Shown here: positions 45,146-53,579 of the stretch, piece by piece | Layout: each line of letters starts with the position of its first letter | Position numbering within the stretch: position 1 is the stretch's first letter | DNA from: Fredericiella sp963839515 | GTDB lineage: Bacteria; Chloroflexota; Anaerolineae; Caldilineales; Caldilineaceae | Direction: 5' to 3' | Assembly: GCA_963839515.1 (NCBI GenBank) | Contig: CAWIVN010000001.1 | Coordinates: forward strand, 1-64,000 | DNA: 64,000 nucleotides | The notes under the pieces: generated by a model | Told to the model about the DNA's origin: nothing | The model's input: the letters and a program-made list of their open reading frames with translations, nothing else | The model's database searches: none | Program-made: the position numbers and the translations under genes

Positions 45146-46729
45146 ATGAGTGGAGCAAGCCCCTTGGTGAGCGTGGTAATCCCGTCGCGCAATGCGCCGG
45201 CCTCGTTGACGATAACATTGGCAGGGCTGGCGCAACAGACAGTAGCGGCGGGCTGCTATGAGGTGATCGTCGCCGGCGGGGTGGACGAGGAGACGATCCG
45301 CCGGCGCGTGCCCCTTGATCTGCCCTATGCGCTGCGCGTCTTGGTCAAGCCGGGGCCGGGGGCTTCGCGGCGGCGCAATGCAGGCGCCGAAGTGGCGCGG
45401 GCGGAACTGCTGCTCTTTTTGGACGACGACATGGAACCGGAACCGGGCCTGCTGGAAGCGCACTTGCACGCGCACGCGGGCGGCAGCGGCCGGCGCGTTG
45501 TGATGGGCTACCTGCCGCCGGCCACAGATCTGCGCGGCGAGAACGGGCGCCTGGATTGGCTCAAGCTGCAGCTGCGCGATTGGTGGGAAGAAGATTTTGC
45601 CGCGATGGCGCAGCCCGGCCACCGGTTTGCTTATACGGATGTCCTGAGCGGCAACTTCTCGCTGCCGGCGGCGCTGTTTCGCGAGGTAGGCGGCTTCGAT
45701 GTCGACTACTATCCCTGCCGCGACGACTTTGAGTTGGGCGTGCGGCTGTTGATGGCAGGGGCGGATCTGGCGATGTGCCCGGCGGCGCGCAGTTGGCATC
45801 ATGATAAGACCGACCTCCCGCGCCTTCTGCAGCGCAAGACTGACGAGGGGCGCACCGACGTGCAGCTGGCGCGCCAGTATCCACACCTGCGCCCCGCACT
45901 GCTCATCAGCCGGCACTTGCAGGCGTTGAACCTGGCGAGCCGGCTCTTGCGGCGGGTGGCGCGTACGTCGCCGCCGGCGGCTGATTTCCTGGCCGGGCTG
46001 TTGATCCCGTTCGTGCGGCTGTCTGAGCGGCTGCGGATGCGTGAGACGTGGCGGCGGCTGGTGGGCGGGCTGCTGGTGCACGCCTATTGGCAGGGGGTAC
46101 TCAAGGCGACGCGCGATTGGGACGACGTGCGTTCGCTGACGGCAGCGCCGGCCCTGTCCCTCGCACTTGTGGACCTCGCCGGCGGGTTGGAATCCGTGGC
46201 GGAGACGCTGGATTGCTGCCCCGTACAGGGTGTGCGGCTGACATGGCGCGGGCTGCCGCTGGGACGTATTGAGCCGCAGGCGGGCGCCGAACCGGTGCGG
46301 GGACGGCACGTCGAGGCCTGGCTGCGCGACGGTGGGGCCGTGGCGCTGATGCGCGCGGAGGCGTTGGACAAGCTGCTGGGGATCGACAAATCTGCGGCAG
46401 GCTGGGAGGGAGATGGCGACGCCTGGTTCGCCTACCCTGATCTCTGTACGTGTACGCCCGCAGGCGCCGCGACGCCCGCCGGCCCGGCTGCACAAATACG
46501 CCCCGCAGTGGTGTGGCCCGTAGTAGTGTGGGAAGTGGATCTGGCCCAGGGAGTGGACGCGCTCAGGCCGCTGTTGGCGCACTTCAGCCAGCAGGTGTTG
46601 GTGCGGCAAGGAGGGCAAACCCTGGGTTGGCTCTACCTGGCCGAGAGCGCGCAGCAGCGCACCATCGGTGCGGTGATATACACGCTGCTGGCCCAGCTTG
46701 ACCATGCCGCGTTCTTTGTTCCAACCTAA
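45146..46729 (+). CDS. GT2 glycosyltransferase with tail modules
   Basis: ATG preceded by GGGAAAGGGAAAGCGC. Residues 1-270 are a GT-A GT2 domain: VVIPSRNAPASL, ASRRRNAGAEVA, FLDDDMEPEPG (DxD at about residue 91), SGNFSLPAALFREVGG and DDFELGVRLL. The C-terminal 260 residues have no glycosyltransferase motif but two copies of a module VDLAGGLESVAE...WRGLPLG (about 335-385) and VDLAQGVDALRP...GQTLGWLYL (about 455-510). No transmembrane helices; it acts in the cytoplasm, adding a sugar to a lipid-linked chain. Paralogous to the first half of 48038-50606. Confidence 0.85.
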   Translation: MSGASPLVSVVIPSRNAPASLTITLAGLAQQTVAAGCYEVIVAGGVDEETIRRRVPLDLPYALRVLVKPGPGASRRRNAGAEVARAELLLFLDDDMEPEPGLLEAHLHAHAGGSGRRVVMGYLPPATDLRGENGRLDWLKLQLRDWWEEDFAAMAQPGHRFAYTDVLSGNFSLPAALFREVGGFDVDYYPCRDDFELGVRLLMAGADLAMCPAARSWHHDKTDLPRLLQRKTDEGRTDVQLARQYPHLRPALLISRHLQALNLASRLLRRVARTSPPAADFLAGLLIPFVRLSERLRMRETWRRLVGGLLVHAYWQGVLKATRDWDDVRSLTAAPALSLALVDLAGGLESVAETLDCCPVQGVRLTWRGLPLGRIEPQAGAEPVRGRHVEAWLRDGGAVALMRAEALDKLLGIDKSAAGWEGDGDAWFAYPDLCTCTPAGAATPAGPAAQIRPAVVWPVVVWEVDLAQGVDALRPLLAHFSQQVLVRQGGQTLGWLYLAESAQQRTIGAVIYTLLAQLDHAAFFVPT

Positions 46730-46799
46730 ATTCGCCATGAGAATTGGAACCGCAGGGGTGGTTTGCGTCGTCGTTTGCTAATGCGAGGAAATAGGGCTT

Positions 46800-48041
46800 A
46801 TGCCGACTGCAATTCTTGATCTTGACTACCACGGCCTGCCCCAGAGCGTGGGGGGGTTGGAGCATTATGGGGCGGCCCGGGTGCTGGTGCGGATTGATGG
46901 CCGGCCGGCCGCCTGGGTGCGCGTACCGGTGGAAGACGGCCAAGTAGCGAGACAAGCGGTGCTCGACGCTGTACGGCGGCAGGCGGATCACACCTTCTGG
47001 CAGCAGCTGGCGCAGCACCGGCTGGGCTTGCCGGCGCGGGCACCGCGGAGCAGGCCGGCGGCGACCGTGGCCATTTGCACGCGCGACCGGCCCGACGACC
47101 TGCGCCGCTGCCTCCAGGGACTGCAGCAGATGCAGGATCGGGCGCAGGACGCCCGGCAGGAGGTGCTGGTCGTGGACAGCGCCTCACGGGGGCCGGAGAC
47201 ACGCAGCGTGGTCGAGAGCTTCGCGGGCACGCGCTATGTGCGGCTCGAGCGCGGTGGCCTGAACGTGGCGCGCAATGCGGCGATGCAGGCGGCCGGCGGC
47301 GAGATCGTGGCATTTATCGACGACGATGCCGTGCCTGATGGTGGCTGGCTGGACGCGCACCGGGCTGCCTTTGACCATCCGCTGACGATGGCATCGACGG
47401 GATTGACCCTCCCCTTGGAGCTGGAAAGTGAAGCGCAGGAGCAGTTTGAGGCCGTCAGCAGCTTTAGCCGCGGTTTTGAACCGCGCACATTCGACCACCG
47501 CAATATGCATCCGTTGACGGCAGGGCGAGCCGGCGCCGGGGTAAATATGGCCTTGCGGCGCACACTGGTTGGACTGGTCGGCCCATTTGACGAGGCGTTG
47601 GATGCCGGCACGCCGACTCACTCGGGCGGCGAATCCGAGATGCTGGCGCGCATCATTGCCGGCGGCTACCGGATTGTCTATACCCCGGCGGCGCTTAACT
47701 GGCACCGGCACCGGCGCAGCATGGCTGAGCTGCGCCGCACCATCTATGGCTACGGCGCCGGGGTCTATGCATTTTGGACCAGCCATACGATCAAGTATGG
47801 CGAATGGGCCGTGCCCCTGGTGGCGGGAAAGTGGTTCTGGTACAACCAACTGCCGGCCCTCTTGCGCTCGGCGGCACGCGTGCCGGGGGCGCCGCCGTGG
47901 CCGCTGCCGTGGGACGAGTTGCGCGGCTGCCTGGCGGGGCCGTGGGCCTATTGGCAGGCGCGCAAACAGGCCCAGCGGCAGGTGCGGCAACAGGCGCCGG
48001 CACAGGCGCAAGGCCAGCCACAGGAAGGAATGTCAGGATGA
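46800..48041 (+). CDS. GT2 glycosyltransferase, module at N terminus
   Basis: 413 residues; ATG after GAGGAAATAGGGCTT. Residues 1-75 are a copy of the module found in the neighbouring genes (LDLDYHGLPQSVGGLE, VLVRIDGRPAAWV). A GT2 domain follows: ATVAICTRDRPDDLRRCLQG, EVLVVDSASRGPET, LNVARNAAMQAAGGEIV, FIDDDAVPDGGWLD (DxD) and GESEMLARIIAGGY (catalytic acid). The C terminus has a WYNQLPALLRSAARV-like amphipathic end. It ends in ATGA, the ATG belonging to the next gene, so the two are coupled. It is the paralogue of the second half of that next gene. Confidence 0.88.
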   Translation: MPTAILDLDYHGLPQSVGGLEHYGAARVLVRIDGRPAAWVRVPVEDGQVARQAVLDAVRRQADHTFWQQLAQHRLGLPARAPRSRPAATVAICTRDRPDDLRRCLQGLQQMQDRAQDARQEVLVVDSASRGPETRSVVESFAGTRYVRLERGGLNVARNAAMQAAGGEIVAFIDDDAVPDGGWLDAHRAAFDHPLTMASTGLTLPLELESEAQEQFEAVSSFSRGFEPRTFDHRNMHPLTAGRAGAGVNMALRRTLVGLVGPFDEALDAGTPTHSGGESEMLARIIAGGYRIVYTPAALNWHRHRRSMAELRRTIYGYGAGVYAFWTSHTIKYGEWAVPLVAGKWFWYNQLPALLRSAARVPGAPPWPLPWDELRGCLAGPWAYWQARKQAQRQVRQQAPAQAQGQPQEGMSG

Positions 48042-50606
48042 CCAGGGCATTGCCGGCCGTCAGTGTCATCGTCCCGACCCGCAATGCTCCGCCCACCCTA
48101 GGACGAACCTTAGCCAACCTGGCAAACCAAACGCTGCCGCCCCACCGCTATGAGGTGATTGTCGTGACAGGCGAGGACGTGGCGGACGCCTGGCAGCATG
48201 CGCCGGTGGAACGGCAGTATGATCTGCGTGTGTATTCGCAGCCTGGGCCAGGTGCGGCGCGCCGGCGCAATGCCGGCGCGGCTCACGCGCGAGGTGAGCT
48301 GCTCGTGTTTCTGGACGACGATATGGCAGCCGAGCCCGGGCTGCTGGAGGCGCATGTCGCCGCCCATGTGGATGCCCATGTGGATGCACAGCACGGCGCA
48401 CAGGGGGACGGAGGCGGCATGCGCGTCGTGATGGGCTATCTGCCGCCTAGGCTGACCCTCACAGGACGGGACCGCCGGGCCGCCCGCGTGGCGCTGGACC
48501 AGCGCGACTGGTGGGAAGACACCTTTCGTGAGATGGCGCGGCCGGGGCATCGTTTTCGCTACACGGATCTCTTGAGCGGCAATTTCTCGCTGGCGAGGGC
48601 GCTGTTCGCGCGTGGGTGGGTTTGACGTCGACCTGTCGTGCCGTGAAGATTATGAATTGGGGGCGCGGCTGCTGCGGGCGGGCGCGGTCTTTGTCTTGAA
48701 TCTGGCGGCGCGCGCCGACCACCAGGATGCCACCGACCTGGCGCGCAGCTTGGCGCGCAAGGCCGCCGAAGGGCGCGCCGACGTCCAGGTGGCGCGCCTG
48801 CACCCGCAGCTGGGCAGCACGATGACGTTTGCTATTGCCGGCGAGTACATGTCGCCGGCGAGCCATTGGCTGCTGGCCGTGGCGGCGCGCAATCCTGCGC
48901 TCGCCAATTTCGTCGTTCGCCTGTTGATCCTGGCGCTGGGGCTGTTGGCGCGCTTGGGGCTGCACGCGTTTTGGACTCGCGTAAATGGCGGGCTGCTGTT
49001 GCACTACTACTGGCGGGGCGTATTGAGCGAAGCCCGTGGTTGGCCAGAAGTGCACGCCTTGGCGGGCGTGGCGGAGCCGATCGGCGATGTCTCGATCGAC
49101 CTGGCACAGGGCCTGGAACCAGCACAGCGCGAGCTGGAGCGGCTGCGGCCGCAGGGTGTGCGCTTTACCTGGTATGGGCTGCCCCTGGGTCGCCTGCCGG
49201 CACAGGCGGGCGCCGAGCCTGTGCGAGGGTGCCATATGGTCGCCTGGCTGGCCGGGGAGGGGGCCTACTGCTGTGCGAAGGCGCAGGCCTTGTTCGCAGC
49301 ATTGGACGGCGACGAGCAAGCACTGCAGTTGGTGGCCGCATCTGCGTTGGCGGCGCAGCGTCCCGACCTATGTGGGCAGGGGGCGGGAGGCGAGGGGTGG
49401 GAGGCTTTGCTGGCAGACCGGCTGCAGGGGGCTCGGACAGGGGAAGTGGACCTGGCGAATGGCTGGCCGGCGCTGCAGCCGTTGGTGGGCAGCACAGATC
49501 GCTGCGAGGTGCTGCTGCGAGCGCACGGCCAGCCGCTGGGCTGGCTGCACCTGAAGGCGCAAGACCATCCGCGCGCACTTGGCGAGGTCGTCTACGATCT
49601 GTTGGCGCAGGCCGATCTGCGCCGGCTGCTGGAGCCCCCTGTGGCGGCTGTGCCGGCAGCGCCGGAGGTGAGCGACTGCCGCGCGCTGACCGTGATCGTC
49701 TGTACGCGCAACCGGCCTGAGAACCTGGCAGGCTGCCTGGAGGCACTGCGGCGGCAGACCTGTGCGCCCCGCGAGATCATCGTCGTCGACAATGCGCCGG
49801 CGGACGCGCGTACGCAGCGCCTGGCGGCTGCGGCGGGCGTGCGCTATGTGCGCGAGGATCGCCCGGGGCTTGACTTTGCCCGCAATTGCGGGCTGCTCGC
49901 AACCACGACGCCCTTCTTGGCCTATGTGGACGATGACGCCCGCGCTGCACCCGATTGGGTTGCGACCCTGGCCGCCGCCTTTGCCACGCACCCGGTGGCG
50001 GCGGTGACGGGGAACGTCGCGCCGGCCGAGCTTGCCACGCGTGAGCAGGGCCTGTTTGAGTGGGTGTATGGCGGGATGCGGCATGGGTTTGAACAATGGT
50101 TGTTTCGCCGCGACCTCGTCAGTACGACCGAGCTGTTGTGGGCGAACCTGTGTGGCGTAGGGACGAACATGGCATTTCGGCGCCAGGTGCTGGTCGATCT
50201 GGGCGGCTTTGATCCGGCCCTGGACGTAGGCGGGCCAGCCGGCGGCGGCGGCGACCTGGAGCTGTTTCACCGCCTGGTGGCTTCTGGGCACAGCCTGCTG
50301 TACGAACCGGCTGCCGTCGTGTGGCACATTCATCGTCGCGACGAAGCCGGTTTGCGCCGGCAGCTGTTTGATAATGGTCGCGCCTTTGGCGCGTATTTAC
50401 TGACGTGTGCCGCCAATCACACAGTGGCTGGCGGGCAGGTGGTATCCTTTGCCTTGCGTAACTGGCTGTATTGGGCCCTGCTGCGGCGCCTCCTGCACCC
50501 TGGCGCCATGCCGCGTTCGTTGGTGTTGGCCGAGCTGCAGGGCGCGCTGATCAGTCCTTGGGCATACTGGCGTGCGGTGCGGCGAATCAAGACGATGGAG
50601 CTGTGA
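48038..50606 (+). pseudogene. two-domain GT2 glycosyltransferase, single frameshift
   Basis: Starts at ATG 48038 (overlap with the previous stop). The first frame encodes a GT2 domain like that of 45146: VSVIVPTRNAPPTL, ARRRNAGAAHARGE, FLDDDMAAEPG and SGNFSLARALFAR. It closes at 48625. The other frame starts within 15 bp (GGFDVDLSCREDYELG) and continues through two copies of the shared module to a second GT2 domain (TVIVCTRNRPENLAG, YVDDDARAAPDW, GGFDPALDVGG) ending at 50606. One base inserted near 48615 (GCGCGTGGGTGGGTTT) restores everything: about 855 residues as one bifunctional enzyme. It could be a sequencing slip in a G-rich run. Confidence 0.8.
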
Positions 50607-50613
50607 AACAGTG

Positions 50614-51384
50614 ATGAATCTGGGCAAGCTTCGATACCAGTTTGACGTGCTGCGCGAGCTTGTGTTGCGCGATCTGCGCTTGCGCTACAAGCGATCGGTA
50701 ATGGGGGTACTGTGGTCGCTGCTAAACCCGCTGCTGCAGCTGCTCGTGTTTACCTTGATTTTCGGCGTGATCCTGCCGCTCAATATCCCCAACTTCCCGC
50801 TGTTTCTATTTGTGGGGCTGCTGGCTTGGAACTGGTTTCAAGCTTCGTTGACGGAAGCCACCGGCTCCATTGTGGACAACCGCGACCTGATTCGCCGCCC
50901 GGGATTTTCCACGACCATTTTGCCCCTCGTGCCGGTGACCACCAATCTTATCCACCTGCTCATTGCCCTGCCCGTGCTGTTGGTGTTCCTCTGGTGGAGC
51001 AAGGTGCCCTTTAGCGCGCTGGCGTTTGCGCTGCCGCTGGTGCTGGCCGTGCAGTTTGTGGTGACGCTCAGCCTGGCCTATGTGCTTGCCGCCCTGAACG
51101 TGAGCTTTCGTGATGTGCGCTACCTGCTGGCGCTGGCCCTGCTGCTCGGCTTTTATATGACGCCGGTCTTTTATGACCCGGCGGCGATTCCTGCCCAATA
51201 CCAGGCCTTGTATCACCTGAATCCGCTCGTGACCTTGATCGAAAGCTACCGTGATCTGCTCTTATATAGCAGTGCGCCGCAGTGGGGGTTGCTTGGCGCG
51301 GTGGCGGTGGCCGGCCTGCTGGCGCTGTGGTGGGGGGTTCGGCTCTTTAAGCACAAGAGCATTCATTTTGCGGAGGAACTCTAA
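50614..51384 (+). CDS. ABC-2 polysaccharide export permease (Wzm-like)
   Basis: 256 residues; ATG at 50614 is 7 bp after the previous stop. Seven or so hydrophobic segments; the N-terminal amphipathic LRYQFDVLRELVLRDLRLRYK and the RSVMGVLWSLLNPLLQLLVFTLIFG block are the hallmark of ABC-2/TagG/Wzm permeases, and SFRDVRYLLALALLLGFYMTPVFYD the second signature. It forms the channel that flips or secretes the glycan made by the preceding genes. Paired with the ATPase 1 bp downstream. Confidence 0.93.
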   Translation: MNLGKLRYQFDVLRELVLRDLRLRYKRSVMGVLWSLLNPLLQLLVFTLIFGVILPLNIPNFPLFLFVGLLAWNWFQASLTEATGSIVDNRDLIRRPGFSTTILPLVPVTTNLIHLLIALPVLLVFLWWSKVPFSALAFALPLVLAVQFVVTLSLAYVLAALNVSFRDVRYLLALALLLGFYMTPVFYDPAAIPAQYQALYHLNPLVTLIESYRDLLLYSSAPQWGLLGAVAVAGLLALWWGVRLFKHKSIHFAEEL

Positions 51385-52620
51385 TTGCCTGGCATCCATG
51401 TTGAGTCCGTCAGCAAGCGTTTCCGGCTCTATGCCAAGGACCGGCCCTATACGCTGCAGGAGGCCGTGGTCCGCGGGTTTCGCAAGCTGCGCGTGCAGGA
51501 GGAGTTCTGGGCGCTGCAGGACGTGTCGCTCGACGTGGGCGCGGGGGAGATGGTGGGCGTGATCGGCCGCAACGGGGCAGGCAAGTCGTCGCTGCTGCGG
51601 CTGGTTGGCGGCATCGGCGAGCCGGACCGCGGGCGCATCGTCGTGGACGGGCGGCTGGGCGCGCTCATCGATCTCGGGGCCGGGTTTCATCCGGAGCTGA
51701 CGGGGCGTGAAAACGTGTACATGAACGGCGTCATCTCCGGCCTCACCCGGCGGCAGGTGAGCGCCATTATGGACGAGATCGTGGCATTTTCGGAGCTGGA
51801 CGAGTTTATCGACAGCCCCGTGCGCACGTACAGCAGCGGTATGCAGCTGCGCTTGGCCTTTGCCGTGGCAGTGCACGTCAAGCCCGAAGTGCTGCTGGTC
51901 GACGAAGTGTTGGCCGTGGGCGATCTTGGCTTCCAGCGCAAATGCCTCGATCGCATCGACCAGTTGCGCGCCGAGGGTGCCGCGATTCTTTTTGTGACGC
52001 ACGATCTCGTCCAGGCGCAGCAGATCTGCAACCGCATTGTCTGGCTCAACCAGGGCCGCGTCGCCGCCTGGGGCCCCGCCGAAGAGGTGGTAAACGCCTA
52101 CCGCCGCTCGGCGTTGGCCAACTCGGACCAGCGCACGCCGCTGGGGCGCGCCGGCGATGGCGACGGGGACGTCCCCATCTTGCGGCACAACGTAAACCGC
52201 TTCGGCACGCTGGCGGTCGAACTGCAGGACGTGCGCCTGTCGGATGGCAGCGGCCTGCCGGTGGATGTGCTGCCCTCGGGGCGAGCGCTGATCGTCGCGA
52301 CCAAGTGGTGTGCGGCGCAGCCTGTCGGCCCGCTGATCGTGAGCGTCGGCGTGCACAGTGAAGACGGCCTGCTGCTGTGCGAAGTCCATCGCAGCCTGCC
52401 CAGGCTGCCGGCCCTGGAAGGGGAGCTGGCAGTACAGTTTGATCGCCTTGATCTGGCGGCAGGCGTCTATTTTGTGGACGTCGGCGCCTATTCAGCAGAC
52501 TGGTCCACAACCTACGACTATCACTGGCACGTGCACCGCTTGACGGTCGGCGGCCCGGGCGAAGGCAAAGGCCCCCTGCGCCCGCCGTACCACTGGGAGA
52601 TGACCTCTACGACAGTTTGA
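51385..52620 (+). CDS. polysaccharide export ATPase (Wzt-like)
   Basis: The TTG at 51385 directly follows the permease stop. The nucleotide-binding domain: GVIGRNGAGKSSLLRLVGG (Walker A), YSSGMQLRLAFAVAV (signature), VLLVDEVLAVGDLGFQRK (Walker B, the usual 'DEVLAVGD' of this subfamily) and LFVTHDLVQA (H loop). After residue 240 there is a C-terminal beta domain of about 160 residues (PILRHNVNRFGTLAVELQDV, LEGELAVQFDRLDLAAGVYFVDV), the place and look of the carbohydrate-binding domain of Wzt that reads the end of the chain. Its last codons are part of a 16-bp direct repeat. Confidence 0.93.
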   Translation: MPGIHVESVSKRFRLYAKDRPYTLQEAVVRGFRKLRVQEEFWALQDVSLDVGAGEMVGVIGRNGAGKSSLLRLVGGIGEPDRGRIVVDGRLGALIDLGAGFHPELTGRENVYMNGVISGLTRRQVSAIMDEIVAFSELDEFIDSPVRTYSSGMQLRLAFAVAVHVKPEVLLVDEVLAVGDLGFQRKCLDRIDQLRAEGAAILFVTHDLVQAQQICNRIVWLNQGRVAAWGPAEEVVNAYRRSALANSDQRTPLGRAGDGDGDVPILRHNVNRFGTLAVELQDVRLSDGSGLPVDVLPSGRALIVATKWCAAQPVGPLIVSVGVHSEDGLLLCEVHRSLPRLPALEGELAVQFDRLDLAAGVYFVDVGAYSADWSTTYDYHWHVHRLTVGGPGEGKGPLRPPYHWEMTSTTV

Positions 52621-52800
52621 AGCCCCGTCGGGCGTGCGGACGATGGAGTGCGTCTCATGAATCTGTTCTCGTCCAGTCCGCACGCCTTCGTGCGGACTGG
52701 ACGAGAACAGATTCCCCAGGCCCAAGATCGTGAAACGTACCCCCGCCGATAAACTCGAACGAGCGTTTCGCCGGGATGTGGCTGCTACGACAGTTTGAAG
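52607..52800. repeat. 162-bp insertion flanked by a 16-bp direct repeat, F5 hairpin inside
   Basis: CTACGACAGTTTGAAG occurs at 52607-52622 and 52785-52800 and encodes the ends of both convergent genes. Between lies a segment with a perfect 26-bp stem and 4-nt loop: 52659-52684 (containing GTTCTCGTCCAGTCCGCACG) and 52689-52714. Outside the stem is TCGTGAAACGTACCCCC, also seen in the element at 14975. The hairpin also makes a good bidirectional terminator. Confidence 0.8.
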
Positions 52801-53351
52801 CGGTTGCCGCTTGTGGCTGCGTGCTGTTGCAGCAGTTCCTTGATCTGGCCGATCGTGTCTTGCGTCGCGTCCTTGAGGTCTTGTTTTACTGTGGCTGTAT
52901 CGTTGGCCACGGCCAGTTGCGACCAATAGGTGTTATAGATCACCCCCATCCAGGTGATGAACTGCAGGTTTTCTTCCAAGGACTGCAGGGGGCGCGACAC
53001 AAAAAAGCTCAGCAGGGCGACGATTCCCAACCCACCGGAGATCACGCCGAACATTGCCTCGCCGCGGCCGATGGCCAGCCAAACGCCCAACAGGAAGAGC
53101 CCCACGCCGACCAAAATCAGCGTCACATAGAGCGCCACGGTCAGCCAGTAGGGATAAAGAAACGCGTTAAGTACGCGGCCAAACATGATGTTGTTGTTGG
53201 TAAAGCCCTGGCTGATATGTGTGCGCCAGGCCGCGTAGAGTTCCGGGTCGACATCCGCGAGCAGCCTGCCGTCAGGCAGTGCCGGCGGTTTGGGGGCCGG
53301 GATGGCTGCCGGAGTGGTAGACAATGGTTCGTTGAGTGCAGTTACCGTCAT
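52785..53351 (-). CDS. two-helix membrane protein, TRADD-N-associated-like
   Basis: 188 residues; TCCAGGAGGTTGTT precedes the ATG at 53351. A Pro-rich start is followed by an acidic helical part (AWRTHISQGFTNNNIMFGRV), two transmembrane helices (about 67-93 and 100-118), SRPLQSLEENLQFITWMG and a C-terminal coiled coil (QDLKDATQDTIGQIKELLQQ). A two-helix hairpin followed by a cytosolic helical tail resembles the two-transmembrane module linked to TRADD-N domains in bacterial signalling and conflict systems, but I have only topology and the RPLQSLEENL-type segment. The C terminus overlaps the 16-bp repeat. It may be transcribed from a promoter in the 53352-53577 gap. Confidence 0.65.
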   Translation of the reverse strand: MTVTALNEPLSTTPAAIPAPKPPALPDGRLLADVDPELYAAWRTHISQGFTNNNIMFGRVLNAFLYPYWLTVALYVTLILVGVGLFLLGVWLAIGRGEAMFGVISGGLGIVALLSFFVSRPLQSLEENLQFITWMGVIYNTYWSQLAVANDTATVKQDLKDATQDTIGQIKELLQQHAATSGNRFKLS

Positions 53352-53529
53352 AACAACCTCCTGGATGGAGCAAATCGAAGGGCAGGCGCGTTGTCAGCCT
53401 GCATCCCCGTGTAAACGCCGCGTGCGGATGGCAAAGAATGTCGGCTAGTATAGGGAGTTTTGCCCGAAGACGCAATCACGCCAGCGCGCGTCCCACCTGT
53501 GTCCAAAGACACAGCCATCCATACGGCCC

Positions 53530-53579
53530 CACCTCCAGGAGGTGGTACTTCCTGGAGGTGGTACTTCCTGGAGGTGGTC
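53530..53579. repeat. F4 cluster, third site
   Basis: ACCTCCAGGAGGTGGTACTT then two CCTGGAGGTGGTACTT-like units. It ends at the TGA of the propeller gene (53578-53580). Confidence 0.75.
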
